From NCBI RefSeq assembly GCF_028201475.1, contig NZ_CP116383.1, forward strand, positions 806,001-870,000: a stretch of 64,000 nucleotides of DNA, read 5' to 3'. Below the pieces are notes generated by a model that worked only from the letters and a program-made list of their open reading frames with translations, had not been told where the DNA came from and did not search any database. A program made the translations under genes and the position numbers. Positions 9,619-18,606 of the stretch are shown here, in pieces. Source of the stretch: Vibrio sp. SCSIO 43137 (GTDB lineage: Bacteria > Pseudomonadota > Gammaproteobacteria > Enterobacterales > Vibrionaceae). Position 1 is the first letter of the stretch, and each line of letters starts with the position of its first letter.

Positions 9619-11070
9619 TTATTGTAGTGCTAAGAAACGATCACGCTGTACCATCAATTGATCAATACGGGCGTCGTATCTCGCTTGTTCCAGACTTCCC
9701 AGTCCGGCTAGCTGACTTGCCTGAGTAAAGTTTTGCAGAGCTTTATTCCAGTTTGCCCTGAGTGCAAAAATCTCCCCGTTAGCCGCTAAGTTTTCTGCAC
9801 TGTTACTCATTTTACCGTTCGCATCAGCCATAAGTTGCCAGCCAACCACATCGTCCGGATGCTGGTGGGTGTATCTCTGAAGTACAGAGAGAGCTTGCTT
9901 AAACTGATCGGCTTCGATTAACGCGTTGGCGTAGTTAACCGTAATAACTGGGTTATTAGGCTTTTTCTCCAGTGCGTTATTAAGCAGCTTTGCTGCCTGC
10001 TGCGGTTGCTCTTTATAGATATAGAGATCAGACAGTGCATCAAGATAGAAGGTGTTTAGTGGGTCTTGTTTCTGCAATTCGAGCAGTAGGCTTTCTGCTT
10101 TATCTAGCTCTCTGTTATCCAGATAAACCAGAGCTTTACCATACTGATAGGTTGGATTGAGTTGTTCAGACTTTTTCTTCAGCCTGCGATCAAACCAGTC
10201 CATAGCGGCTTCAGCGTCAATTCCCGCATATCTGGCCACTATTCTGGCTTTGGCCAGATGGTAGTTTATCGACGGTTTAAGTGTTTTTTCCGGATAGCTT
10301 TGTGCCCTGTTGCGGGAATCAGAGATTCGTTCCTGAGGTAACGGGTGAGTAAGAAGCATAGCCGGAGGCGTACTGGTATAGCGGTATTGCTCAGCAAGAC
10401 GACCGAAGAAGCGCGGCATAGCGTTTACTTCAAACCCTGACTTAGCCAGAGTAACAATACCGATACGATCCGCTTCTCTTTCGTTACTTCTGGTGTAGTT
10501 AATGCTGCTCTGCATTGCTCCTGCGGTTGTTGCTGTCACTGCGGCAATACCAGCCTGAGGTGCGGCGACGGCCAGTAACAAAGAGCCGGCAAGTGCAGCA
10601 ATAGTGGCAGGGGAACGTCTAGCCTCTTCTTCCATACCTCTGGCAAGGTGGCGCTGAGTGACGTGGGCGATTTCATGGGACATAACCGATGCCAGTTCAC
10701 TTTCACTGTTGGCATGCAGAAACAACCCCGAATGCAGGGCGATATAACCGCCAAAAAAAGCAAAGGCGTTAATTTCCCTGTCCTGAATCAGGAAGAAATT
10801 AAATGGCGTTTTAACGTCACTGGCATTGGCGACCAGACGGTGGCCTAAGCTGGTGACATACTCATTCAGAAGTGGATCACTGATAATCGGTTTGCCGGAT
10901 CTGAGCATGCGCATATAGGCGTCGCCGTAGATTTGCTCTTGCGCAATAGTCAAAGTACCTGCGGCGGCGGTGCCAATGTCCGGCAGCTCAAGGTTGTTAC
11001 TTGCTGCTGAGGGGACAGTCATTGCCGCACTGACCATTAGCGCAACAAGAGAGGCTGTTTTTTTAATCAT
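9619..11070 (-). CDS. bepA: Periplasmic metalloprotease-chaperone BepA (YfgC)
   Basis: A 483-residue M48 zinc metalloprotease with C-terminal TPR repeats. It promotes LptD folding and degrades stalled outer-membrane proteins in E. coli. Visible are a signal peptide (MIKKTASLVALMVSAAM...), the HExxH motif at about residues 132-136 (SHEIAHVTQRH), the downstream zinc ligand region SNEREADRIG, and TPR-like repeats from about residue 300. It is the first gene of the bepA-arsC-DUF2069 group. The length and domain order are normal for BepA. Confidence 0.92.
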   Translation of the reverse strand: MIKKTASLVALMVSAAMTVPSAASNNLELPDIGTAAAGTLTIAQEQIYGDAYMRMLRSGKPIISDPLLNEYVTSLGHRLVANASDVKTPFNFFLIQDREINAFAFFGGYIALHSGLFLHANSESELASVMSHEIAHVTQRHLARGMEEEARRSPATIAALAGSLLLAVAAPQAGIAAVTATTAGAMQSSINYTRSNEREADRIGIVTLAKSGFEVNAMPRFFGRLAEQYRYTSTPPAMLLTHPLPQERISDSRNRAQSYPEKTLKPSINYHLAKARIVARYAGIDAEAAMDWFDRRLKKKSEQLNPTYQYGKALVYLDNRELDKAESLLLELQKQDPLNTFYLDALSDLYIYKEQPQQAAKLLNNALEKKPNNPVITVNYANALIEADQFKQALSVLQRYTHQHPDDVVGWQLMADANGKMSNSAENLAANGEIFALRANWNKALQNFTQASQLAGLGSLEQARYDARIDQLMVQRDRFLALQ

Positions 11071-11354
11071 TATCTGTTGTTTACTCCTGATGTGGTACAG
11101 CTATGACCGCCAAAATCGGTTAAGGTTTCTGACTTATCGGCATTGTAGCCATTCAATTTATCAATCATATTTTCTATATTGCCATAAAGTTCGCAATTGA
11201 ATGTTATGAAATTGGTAAAACTGAGTCAGTTTATGTTACAACTCCTTATACTCAGGTTGAAATCGATATCATGGATTCAGCCTTTGAAGTTGTATAGGAG
11301 TCAGAAGCGTTTGAGTATACAATACCTCTCCATTCACAATCTGAGAAGTGTAAA

Positions 11355-11600
11355 GTGAGCTCTTATATACTTGATTTACGTAAAGAAGGTTGTCCAATGG
11401 CACTGCTGCTGGCAAAGCGTGCAAGTCAGCAGATGAAACAGAGCTCCCTTGAGATTTATATCGCAGATAAAAGCTCAATGCAGGATATGCTTCGTTATTT
11501 CGATAAGCAGGGCTTCAATGTGCAAAGTCAGAATAACCAGCAATATTATACAGTCACCATAACGAAAGAGAGTACCTGTCCCGATGTTAGAAATGGTTAG
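11355..11600 (+). CDS. TusA-like sulfurtransferase-fold protein
   Basis: An 81-residue protein with a GTG start, resembling the TusA/SirA fold: a beta strand, then LDLRKEGCPMALLLAKRA with the Cys-Pro motif that carries persulfide in TusA, then a helix and the remaining strands. Whether this paralogue transfers sulfur is unknown. Its 3' end overlaps the start of perM by 17 bases, so the two are coupled, as is common near the perM-bcp locus in Vibrio. Confidence 0.7.
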   Translation: MSSYILDLRKEGCPMALLLAKRASQQMKQSSLEIYIADKSSMQDMLRYFDKQGFNVQSQNNQQYYTVTITKESTCPDVRNG

Positions 11601-12645
11601 CCGCTGGTATAAACGACGTTTTTCAGATCCCAATGCGGTGAGTCTGGTCGCCATACTGCTGTTTGGCTTTGTCATTATTTACTTTTTTGGCGGTCTGCTG
11701 GCGCCTCTGCTGGTCGCTATTGTACTTGCCTATCTGCTTGAGTGGCCGGTTGCTCAACTGGTAAAGTTTGGTTTACCCAGAGCACTTTCTGTTGCTTGTG
11801 TGTTGATTCTGTTTGTCGGTTTAATGATTCTGGCGTTTTTCGGTCTGGTGCCGACCATCTGGGATCAGGTAGGGAATCTTATCAATGATATTCCGGTGAT
11901 GTACTCGGGTTTGCAGGAGTTCCTTAATACCATTCCTGACAAGTATCCGGAGCTGGCCAACTTGCAGATCGTTGAATCTGTTGTCAGTAATACCAAGACG
12001 AAAGTCATTGGTCTGGGTGAAACCATGGTAAAAGGTTCGCTGGCGTCTCTGGTGAGTATTGCTACATTGGCGGTATATCTGATTTTGGTTCCTCTGTTGG
12101 TGTTTTTCTTGCTGAAAGATAAGCAGGAGATGCTGGACACATTAACCTCTATGTTACCGAGCAACCGTAAGCTGGCGACAAGAGTGTGGAAAGAGATGAA
12201 CCAGCAGATCTCCAATTATATCCGCGGCAAGGTGATGGAGATTCTTATTGTCGGCGGGGTAAGTTATATCACCTTTGTGATACTCGATTTGCGATATTCG
12301 GTATTGCTGGGTGTGGCGGTAGGTCTTTCTGTACTAATCCCATATATCGGTGCGGCTGCGGTAACGGTTCCTGTTGCTATTGTTGGTCTGTTCCAGTGGG
12401 GATTAGAGCCTCAGTTTTATTGGCTTCTTGCGGCTTATGGTGTGATTCAGGCATTAGACGGAAATGTGTTGGTCCCTATCTTGTTCTCTGAAGCAGTAAA
12501 CCTTCACCCTGTGGCTATTATCAGTGCGGTACTGGTATTTGGCGGACTGTGGGGGTTCTGGGGCGTATTCTTCGCTATCCCGTTGGCAACACTGGTGAAA
12601 GCCGTATGGAACGCTATTCGCTATCAGGAAGTTGCTGAAGCCTGA
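11584..12645 (+). CDS. perM: AI-2E family permease (PerM)
   Basis: A 353-residue inner-membrane protein with about eight membrane segments. It carries the family features: an N-terminal hydrophobic pair, a long amphipathic periplasmic region (about residues 95-150), then the conserved PLLVFFLLKDKQEM loop and the C-terminal LIPYIGAAAVTVPVA, GNVLVPILFSEAVNLHP and FGGLWGFWGVFFAIPLATL. The substrate of PerM is not established. The first ATG is used; another Met lies three codons later. It is the last intact gene before the interrupted bcp. Confidence 0.88.
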   Translation: MLEMVSRWYKRRFSDPNAVSLVAILLFGFVIIYFFGGLLAPLLVAIVLAYLLEWPVAQLVKFGLPRALSVACVLILFVGLMILAFFGLVPTIWDQVGNLINDIPVMYSGLQEFLNTIPDKYPELANLQIVESVVSNTKTKVIGLGETMVKGSLASLVSIATLAVYLILVPLLVFFLLKDKQEMLDTLTSMLPSNRKLATRVWKEMNQQISNYIRGKVMEILIVGGVSYITFVILDLRYSVLLGVAVGLSVLIPYIGAAAVTVPVAIVGLFQWGLEPQFYWLLAAYGVIQALDGNVLVPILFSEAVNLHPVAIISAVLVFGGLWGFWGVFFAIPLATLVKAVWNAIRYQEVAEA

Positions 12646-12670
12646 TAGAACCAAGTTACAAATGAACAGT

Positions 12671-12709
12671 AAAAAGCCCTCAAACGGTGTTCCGCTTGAG
12701 GGCTTTTTC
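12671..12709. terminator. Bidirectional terminator between perM and bcp
   Basis: AAAAAGCCCTCAA pairs with TTGAGGGCTTTTT around a 12-base loop. It would end both perM and the ancestral, intact bcp. Confidence 0.9.
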
Positions 12710-12730
12710 TATTTACTGTCCGGCTTTAAG

Positions 12731-12869
12731 CTATTTGGCTTGTTGCAGGTAGTCCAGAACCACTTCATGGTGAGTTTTGGTTTTAAACTTATTGAAAACA
12801 TGCTCGATAACGCCGTTTTCGTCGATCAAAAACGAAATTCTATGCAGTCCGTCGTAGATTTTACCCATA
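12731..12869 (-). pseudogene. bcp: bcp, 3' fragment (last 45 codons)
   Basis: This holds the C-terminal 45 codons of the native peroxiredoxin gene, from MGKIYDGLHRISFLIDENG to the TAG at 12731-12733. Just upstream an in-frame TAA (in the element end) blocks any fusion. E. coli Bcp has the same stretch after its GEKSF residues. The matching 5' fragment lies 36 kb away at 48,912-49,246; joined, they give 156 codons with no gap. The fragment has no promoter or start signal of its own and is presumably not expressed. Confidence 0.93.
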
Positions 12870-12878
12870 CCTTCTTAA

Positions 12879-12897
12879 CCTTGGTAAGTTTTTATGA
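12879..12897 (+). repeat. Left terminal inverted repeat
   Basis: CCTTGGTAAGTTTTTATGA. It matches the reverse complement of the right end (CCTTGGCTAATTTTTATGA) at 16 of 19 positions. Confidence 0.8.
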
Positions 12898-13585
12898 TTA
12901 ATATTTGATTATTACGTACAGTGCTTTGTTTTATAAATGAATTTCGTTATTTTTATGCTGAAATTGATTTTTTTGTAATTCAATCATATTTTTTTAGCAA
13001 TTAGTGTTAATTAAACAAGGAGTCATAACTTTATAAGAAACCAAACTTATGAGTGAGAGTATCAAGTCCTTAGAGTAAGAGCCATTCTATTTACAATTGC
13101 AATTACTGTGAGATTCATAAAGTGGTTTAGGTTTTTTAACAGAAGAGCGAACTTGTAACTTTACATTTGAAAAGTCTCTTTTTAGAGTAGGTAGTGCTGC
13201 GTTATTGCTTCAGGAAAAGGAGTTTGGTCAGATAACTTTGTAACTCTGCTTATTGGTGTTAGCTACTTTCAGGTGTAGTTTTGATTATCTTCATTTAGAA
13301 GATAATCCAGCTTATTTACTCCACACTAGCATCTATAGTCGTATAAGACTTGATTTTATCTGTTTTCTAGGTGTATCCAACTTGGCTATCAAAATGAGAC
13401 GAGCAAAGCTTGTGCGGGCACAACTTACTTCCATAAATCATAAGTTGCTTCTGGGCTTTCTATACAGGGAGTTAGGACCCTAAATACGTTGGATAAGAAA
13501 TGGAGCCTACATCAAGCTTTTACTGATTTTTTGCCCATAGACATCCAGTATAATTTAAAGGATGCCTATGAATCATACAGCTTAA
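12898..13585. other. Left end of the island, no gene recognised
   Basis: AT-rich sequence with frequent stops. The only longer frame (76 codons at 13,253-13,483) has no ribosome binding site and no recognisable family pattern. Sequence near 13,490-13,580 looks like decayed coding DNA but I cannot name it. Confidence 0.5.
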
Positions 13586-15490
13586 CTAAAGCTTAAATCG
13601 TGACACTATATTGACTAGCTGATTATTAACAGTAGAAACATCCTCTGCATTAACTAAAGCTTGGCGGCCATTATTCTCTAGCTCTCCCACTATTTCATTA
13701 ATGGCCGTCATATTTCGACTTAACTCTTGAGTTACGCTACTTTGCTCTTCTGCTGCTGTGGCTATCTGTGAGCTCAAATCATTTATATCATCAACATAGT
13801 TTGTCATTGTGTCCAAGCTAATTGCAACTTCACTCGCACCTTCAGCAGTTTCTTGACATCGAGATTTTGTATTTTCCATTGAACTTACAACAGCTTGAGA
13901 GCCATCAAGCAAGTTGTTCAAAGCATTTTCTACCTCTTCAGTGCTATCTTTTGTTCTGCTAGCTAGGTTGCGCACTTCATCTGCTACTACGGCAAAACCT
14001 CTGCCTTGATCACCCGCTCGAGCGGCTTCGATCGCTGCATTCAAAGCAAGTAAGTTAGTTTGTTCAGCAATTTCACTAATTACACCTAATATGGTGTTAA
14101 TGCTTTGTGTCTCATTATTCATTTTTTGAACATTAACTGACGATAATTCCACATCTGAAATCAATGCTGATACTGTTTGTTGTGATTGCTCCACTATTTT
14201 ACGCGATTCTTTACTAGTTTCATTCGCTTGATTAGTTAGACTAGCTGTATTCGCTGCATCTGTCGCCATAGAGCTAGCTGTCGCATTCATTTCTTCGATT
14301 GCTGTTACAATCTGCTCTGTCTCCGAAACATGTCCTTGCAAAATGGAACTATTTTGTATCGATTGTTCGCGCATCATTCCTATATTCGTCTGTAAAGTGG
14401 TTGTCGCAGCTTGAATTTCTAACATCATACTTTGTAAGTTCTCTATGAACTGATTTACTCCTTTAGATATCTGCCCAAGTTCGTCGGTGGTAGTTACTTT
14501 TAGGCGTTGTGTTAAATCACCATCTCCTTGCGACAAACCTGTGATAGTATCTTTGAGAGCCAGAACTGGTTTATACAAAATATTTATTACCAAAAACGCT
14601 ATAAAGGCACTAATGATTGTTGATAAAACAACAACGGTAATGGCACTATTTCTTGACTCTTCAAGCTTTGCAAACGCAACAGATTTGTCTATCCCAATAG
14701 CGAAATACCAGTTTTTATCTCCAGCTCCTATTCGATGGGAAAAAAGTATTTTCTCTTGGCCATTGAAAGAGTAATTGATTATAGAGCTCTCTTTATTTAT
14801 GGCTTCTAGTGCTGCATCTTTAAACCATGGGACTGATGTCCCTTTTTCTCCAACATTTATAGCACTATATGAAGATGCTAAAAATGTAGTATCTTGGTTC
14901 AATATAATAGCTATTGCTCCTGGAATGTCATTGGAACCGTTTACTAATTCATTAAGAAACTCAAGTTTCATATCTACAGATATTGTTCCACCTTTTATCT
15001 TTTCAATGATAGTTAACCAGTAAGTCCCCCCTGAGCCAAAGTAGGGTTCTGTTACGGTAACATCGTTAGCGTTCCTACCGTCTCGATACCAGCCTCTTGT
15101 TGTAACGTCACCTTTGAACTTATGTGCGGGCCAGTCGTCTGCACTTTGATTCCAGTATGCATCCCCAGACTCAAATGCTAATACTGCACTGTTGAGATTC
15201 ATAGCATTCGCCAAGAACTTCGTTTGCTCTATGATTTGATTTTCGCTACCTAAAACTTGTTTATTGCGAAACTGACTGGCTAGTTTATTAATCCCTAGCA
15301 CTTTTTCATTAATCATGGTTTCAACTATCGCCGCCTTAGCTGCAACATAACCTTGGCTTTCATCGGTAATAGACTCTGTAAGCGCTTGCTTTTCTTTTAG
15401 ATAGAGAATCAAACTTGAAGTGCTTACCGATAGACTCACCAGTAACATTACTGATAAAACAAGTAGCTTCTTAAATCCAATTTGTTTCAT
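13586..15490 (-). CDS. Methyl-accepting chemotaxis protein with dCache-like sensor
   Basis: A 634-residue chemoreceptor. TM1 is near residues 9-30; a large periplasmic region (about 31-280) with the [20 protein letters not shown] and [15 protein letters not shown] pattern fits a dCache sensor; TM2 is near 283-303; HAMP follows ([19 protein letters not shown]). The cytoplasmic signalling hairpin has the near-invariant stretch [20 protein letters not shown]. It lies back to back with a periplasmic binding-protein gene, 237 bases apart, which may deliver the ligand. No C-terminal CheR-binding pentapeptide is present. Confidence 0.93.
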   Translation of the reverse strand: MKQIGFKKLLVLSVMLLVSLSVSTSSLILYLKEKQALTESITDESQGYVAAKAAIVETMINEKVLGINKLASQFRNKQVLGSENQIIEQTKFLANAMNLNSAVLAFESGDAYWNQSADDWPAHKFKGDVTTRGWYRDGRNANDVTVTEPYFGSGGTYWLTIIEKIKGGTISVDMKLEFLNELVNGSNDIPGAIAIILNQDTTFLASSYSAINVGEKGTSVPWFKDAALEAINKESSIINYSFNGQEKILFSHRIGAGDKNWYFAIGIDKSVAFAKLEESRNSAITVVVLSTIISAFIAFLVINILYKPVLALKDTITGLSQGDGDLTQRLKVTTTDELGQISKGVNQFIENLQSMMLEIQAATTTLQTNIGMMREQSIQNSSILQGHVSETEQIVTAIEEMNATASSMATDAANTASLTNQANETSKESRKIVEQSQQTVSALISDVELSSVNVQKMNNETQSINTILGVISEIAEQTNLLALNAAIEAARAGDQGRGFAVVADEVRNLASRTKDSTEEVENALNNLLDGSQAVVSSMENTKSRCQETAEGASEVAISLDTMTNYVDDINDLSSQIATAAEEQSSVTQELSRNMTAINEIVGELENNGRQALVNAEDVSTVNNQLVNIVSRFKL

Positions 15491-15727
15491 TTTTACTTGT
15501 CCTTTATAAAACCAGAAACGGAATTAACCGCATAAGTAATTAATTATAATTTATTATTAGTAATACTCGTACTGTTTAGCTAATATATAATTTAGCAACT
15601 TTTCAAAATGTTAAGGAGTTCTAATTTATAAAAGTAACAATATTCCTTGGAAAGAAATTTTCTAAGAAGAATTTACATTAAAGTTCTATACTTCAACTAG
15701 CGAATTTTTAATTTTCAGAGCGACTAT

Positions 15728-16498
15728 ATGCAACTTCGTAGATCCACCTTAATAATAACTATGTTGTTTTTGGTAACACGGTGTGCTTGGTGTGCGCAGC
15801 CTTTGACACTCGCTACTGTAGAATGGCCTCCATTTTATGGTCAAAATTTACCTCAAAAGGGCTATATATACGCAACAACAAAAGAGGCTTTTAAACGAGC
15901 TGGCTATGATGTAACGGTTGTTTTTTTACCATGGAAAAGAGCGTTGGAGCTCACGCGATTAGGGAAGTATGATGGACTGCTGGGGGTTTACCATACTGAC
16001 GCTAGAGAATTAGACTTTGTATTCTCAGATACTATTCTCCATACAAAAGAAGTTTTTGTTTTTCCATCAAGACAACGTAGTAGCTATCAGTCTTTACAAG
16101 ACTTACACGGTAAGACAGTTGGGGGACTAAGAGGAACTGCCCCACTGGAAGACTTAAAGCGTTACATGCCAAGTATAGATGTAGATGATGTTGCAGATGA
16201 AGAGAGGGGATTATTACAGCTCTACACAAATAGAATTGATTTGATGCTAATTAATATTGAACGTTTTAATTACTTGATGAAAGTAACCCCTTCGATAGTA
16301 GGAAGTAATGATGAATTACTTCTTTCAAAGTTAGTTTTTTCTGATTATTCATTACACTGTGCTATACGGAGATCAAAAAAGGATAGCAAGCTTATCATTG
16401 ATAATTTTAATAAAGAACTAAAGGTGATCATTTCATCTGGAAAGTATGATCATTTAATTCCCAATCATACAGATGCCAGAGAGGTAGGTTTTAAATGA
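15728..16498 (+). CDS. Periplasmic solute-binding protein, SBP_bac_3-like
   Basis: A 256-residue exported protein. The signal peptide probably ends after CAWCA. The mature start (PLTLATVEWPPFYG) and the later WKRALELTRLGKYDGLLGVYHTD and GKTVGGLRGTA regions follow the amino-acid-type binding-protein fold (family 3). There are no cognate ABC membrane genes nearby, so it may act as a sensor component for the divergent chemoreceptor rather than in transport. The ligand is unknown. Confidence 0.8.
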   Translation: MQLRRSTLIITMLFLVTRCAWCAQPLTLATVEWPPFYGQNLPQKGYIYATTKEAFKRAGYDVTVVFLPWKRALELTRLGKYDGLLGVYHTDARELDFVFSDTILHTKEVFVFPSRQRSSYQSLQDLHGKTVGGLRGTAPLEDLKRYMPSIDVDDVADEERGLLQLYTNRIDLMLINIERFNYLMKVTPSIVGSNDELLLSKLVFSDYSLHCAIRRSKKDSKLIIDNFNKELKVIISSGKYDHLIPNHTDAREVGFK

Positions 16499-16700
16499 TA
16501 TTTATTGAGTAGTCTTACACATAGGATCTACGTAATTAAAATTATATCTAAGTATCACATAGATATAATTTACTTCATAGATTTACCTGAAATTATGATA
16601 GTAAAATATAGGTATTTGTTAATAACCATTTTAAGGTGAGCTACTCACTCTGCCTGAGCTTGTACAAGTAAGTAGAACCAATTCCAGCCAAGTTCATAAG

Positions 16701-16723
16701 AGCCAGGTCTAATCGACCTGGCT
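16701..16723. terminator. Hairpin between the binding protein and tctC copy 1
   Basis: A 9-bp perfect stem AGCCAGGTC/GACCTGGCT with a 5-base loop and no clear T tract. It lies in a 316-base gap (16,499-16,814) in which I see no gene. Possible transcript end. Confidence 0.4.
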
Positions 16724-16814
16724 ACTCCAGACTGTTAAGCTTCTATAGCTGAAGGAGAAAATGGTGACTATAATCAATTTGAGGTTACTATTATTTATAA
16801 GCCTCTTTAAACAT

Positions 16815-17771
16815 TTACTTCTTGGCTATCTCCCAAAAGCGATCCACTTTTTCAATCGTTGTTTCGACGTGTTCTCTCAAAGCGTCTCCATCTACCGGAT
16901 CTATGTTCACTCCAAGATTGTCAGCTACTTTTTTAAATTCTGGATTTTCTAGAATGTTTAAAAAATGTGACCTGATCGCTTCAACCAACTTAGGGTCTGT
17001 CCCATTACGGGTCAGCATCATCATTCTATTTACAATCCAAGTATCGTACCCAAATTGTGTAACAGGAGGTAGATCGTAAACATCAGTTTTAAGGGGCTTT
17101 TCATCAAAGACTAAAATTGCCTGCAGTTCCTTCGCCTTTACATACTCCTTTGCAAGTGAACCGTGGGTTACAGACAATATCACATCTCCTGAAATGGTCG
17201 CATTCATTGCTTCATTGGCACCATTGAACCCTACGGCTTCATAGTTAATTCCCATCTCAGATAGTAACGCAGAAATAATCAGGAACTCGGTACCGTTAAG
17301 GCCATTAACACCAAAAAGAATTTTGTTGTTTGCACCATAACGCTTTAAATCTTCAAAGTTAGTGATCCCAGATTCTGGATTTGCGACAAGTACGAAAGAG
17401 GAAGTATAGATATTCATAATAGGTGTAAAATCTTCCCACTTATACGCGACCTTATTGGTTTTGGGGCTAATAGAAAAGTTTCCTTCACTCCCATAGATGA
17501 TTTTAGTTGTGTTTGGTTTCTCTCGAAGATATTCAGTTAAGGCAACAACGCCACCGGCACCTAATCTGTTTGTAGGTATAATAGGTTGTCCAAATTCATC
17601 GGTACCAAACTGAGCCATTGCTCTATTAACCTGATCTGCCAAACCACCTACCGCCCACGGAACTACCGTCGTAATCGGTTTTTTTGGCCATTGTTCTGTA
17701 CTTGCCATTGTTGAAAATGCGAGTAAAGACAGCGAGATGATAGCTATCACTCTTTCGATTAATTTTTTCAT
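16815..17771 (-). CDS. tctC: Tripartite tricarboxylate transporter binding protein, copy 1
   Basis: A 318-residue periplasmic binding protein of the Bug/TctC family. It has a signal peptide, then WPKKPITTVVPWAVGGLADQ, the family substrate loop, and later ANNKILFGVNGLNGTEF. The start at 17,771 has GGAAGAG upstream; an in-frame ATG at 17,801 is less likely. No tctB/tctA follows this copy; those lie 12 kb away beside the near-identical copy 2. From residue 17 or so to the end both proteins read the same. It may be a spare binding protein for the distant permease. Confidence 0.9.
   Translation of the reverse strand: MKKLIERVIAIISLSLLAFSTMASTEQWPKKPITTVVPWAVGGLADQVNRAMAQFGTDEFGQPIIPTNRLGAGGVVALTEYLREKPNTTKIIYGSEGNFSISPKTNKVAYKWEDFTPIMNIYTSSFVLVANPESGITNFEDLKRYGANNKILFGVNGLNGTEFLIISALLSEMGINYEAVGFNGANEAMNATISGDVILSVTHGSLAKEYVKAKELQAILVFDEKPLKTDVYDLPPVTQFGYDTWIVNRMMMLTRNGTDPKLVEAIRSHFLNILENPEFKKVADNLGVNIDPVDGDALREHVETTIEKVDRFWEIAKK
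16822..17745 (-). repeat. 924-bp repeat, copy 1 (inverted relative to 28,726-29,649)
   Basis: This block and 28,726-29,649 read the same on opposite strands. In the stretches I compared base by base I found a single difference, near the 3' end. The similarity begins after the first dozen codons of tctC and stops at the stop codon. Confidence 0.92.
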
Positions 17772-17949
17772 TTCACTCTTCCTTATAGTTGTATTGTCCA
17801 TGATATTAAATGTTGTTAGAACTGTATCAAATTATAACCCAGTACTCACGAGATCTGGACGTGAACATAGTATTAAAGCTAGAAAGTAATACTGCGATAA
17901 ACATCAAAAATATCAAAAACTATTAAAGCACAGCATCGCAAGTGTGATC

Positions 17950-17972
17950 TTTGCAGTATTATAGTCCATATG
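17950..17972 (+). promoter_or_regulatory. Shared motif A, site 1
   Basis: TTTGCAGTATTATAGTCCAT followed by ATG. It matches the site before mglB (33,138-33,160) at all but a few positions and shares a TAGTCCNTATG core with a site before tctC copy 2. Candidate target of the island AraC-like regulator. Confidence 0.5.
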
Positions 17973-18246
17973 AAATTAGGCTTTTTTTACTAAAAAGCTA
18001 TCGTAGGCACTTAGTGCTAGCTGAAAAGCAGCAAGCTTACGAGAGTAGTTCTACGAGCCATGAGAGGTAATAGCTCCTTAGTTCAAGCTAAAAGAATCAA
18101 TGTCGACTTTATCGAATGGAAGGTGGTTACTTGCTAAGCTAGTGGTTCGAAAAGTAGCGCAAACCGTATTTCTGAAGATATTTGTCTAACCTTTGTTCAG
18201 ACTTTGACACTCAAACTTATTCTAGTGTTATAACAACTTATATTAC

Positions 18247-18260
18247 TGTAAACGTTTACA
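18247..18260. promoter_or_regulatory. LacI/GalR-type operator, site 1
   Basis: TGTAAACGTTTACA is a perfect 14-bp palindrome with the central CG typical of LacI-family operators. It lies 346 bases before the symporter start. Confidence 0.6.
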
Positions 18261-18451
18261 CTTTCTGTTTGGTGATAAATAAAATATCACTAAGAAAAGT
18301 TTGGTTTAAGCAAAATAAGCTCATGAGAATGTACTTTGAAGGGGCTGGTATGTGTCATTGCTCACATAAAAAGCTTGCCCATGGTGATTTGGATCACTAA
18401 TTTTGGCGATTTACTGGAAAGCATGGAATACTGAAGGCATATTCGCTCGCC

Positions 18452-18467
18452 GTGGTAACGTTTACAC
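18452..18467. promoter_or_regulatory. LacI/GalR-type operator, site 2
   Basis: GTGGTAACGTTTACAC matches the GalR-type pattern closely (GTGNAANCGNTTNCAC). It lies about 140 bases before the symporter start, near its probable promoter. Confidence 0.6.
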
Positions 18468-18606
18468 TATATGCTGTAAATAACTGATTATTTCAACGTG
18501 CAGTTTATATATTTGCAGTAAAGTATTTTGCTACCCCTTCTGAGTGTTGATAAGTAAGCACTCCATTGAACTAATTTTTAAACCCTAACACGAGGTGAAG
18601 TAAATC

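Larger units (their letters stand above)
17772..18606. promoter_or_regulatory. 835-bp regulatory gap between tctC copy 1 and the symporter
   Basis: No gene is evident here; a 72-codon frame at 18,182-18,400 has no supporting signals. The gap holds one copy of the shared TTGCAGTATTATAGTCCATA motif, two GTAAACGTTTAC-type operators, a CRP-like GGTGATTTGGATCACT at about 18,381-18,396, and repeated TGCAGT words near 18,500-18,526. It looks like a composite control region for the two divergent genes. Confidence 0.6.

Noticed and set aside
12632..12901. 89-codon frame on the + strand
   Set aside because: It overlaps the perM end, the terminator and the bcp 3' fragment on the other strand; the minus-strand reading is clearly Bcp.
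13253..13483. 76-codon frame at the island's left end
   Set aside because: No ribosome binding site, no recognisable domain, atypical composition; likely chance.
18182..18400. 72-codon frame in the symporter upstream region
   Set aside because: It spans operators and a CRP-like site and has no RBS; better explained as regulatory DNA.
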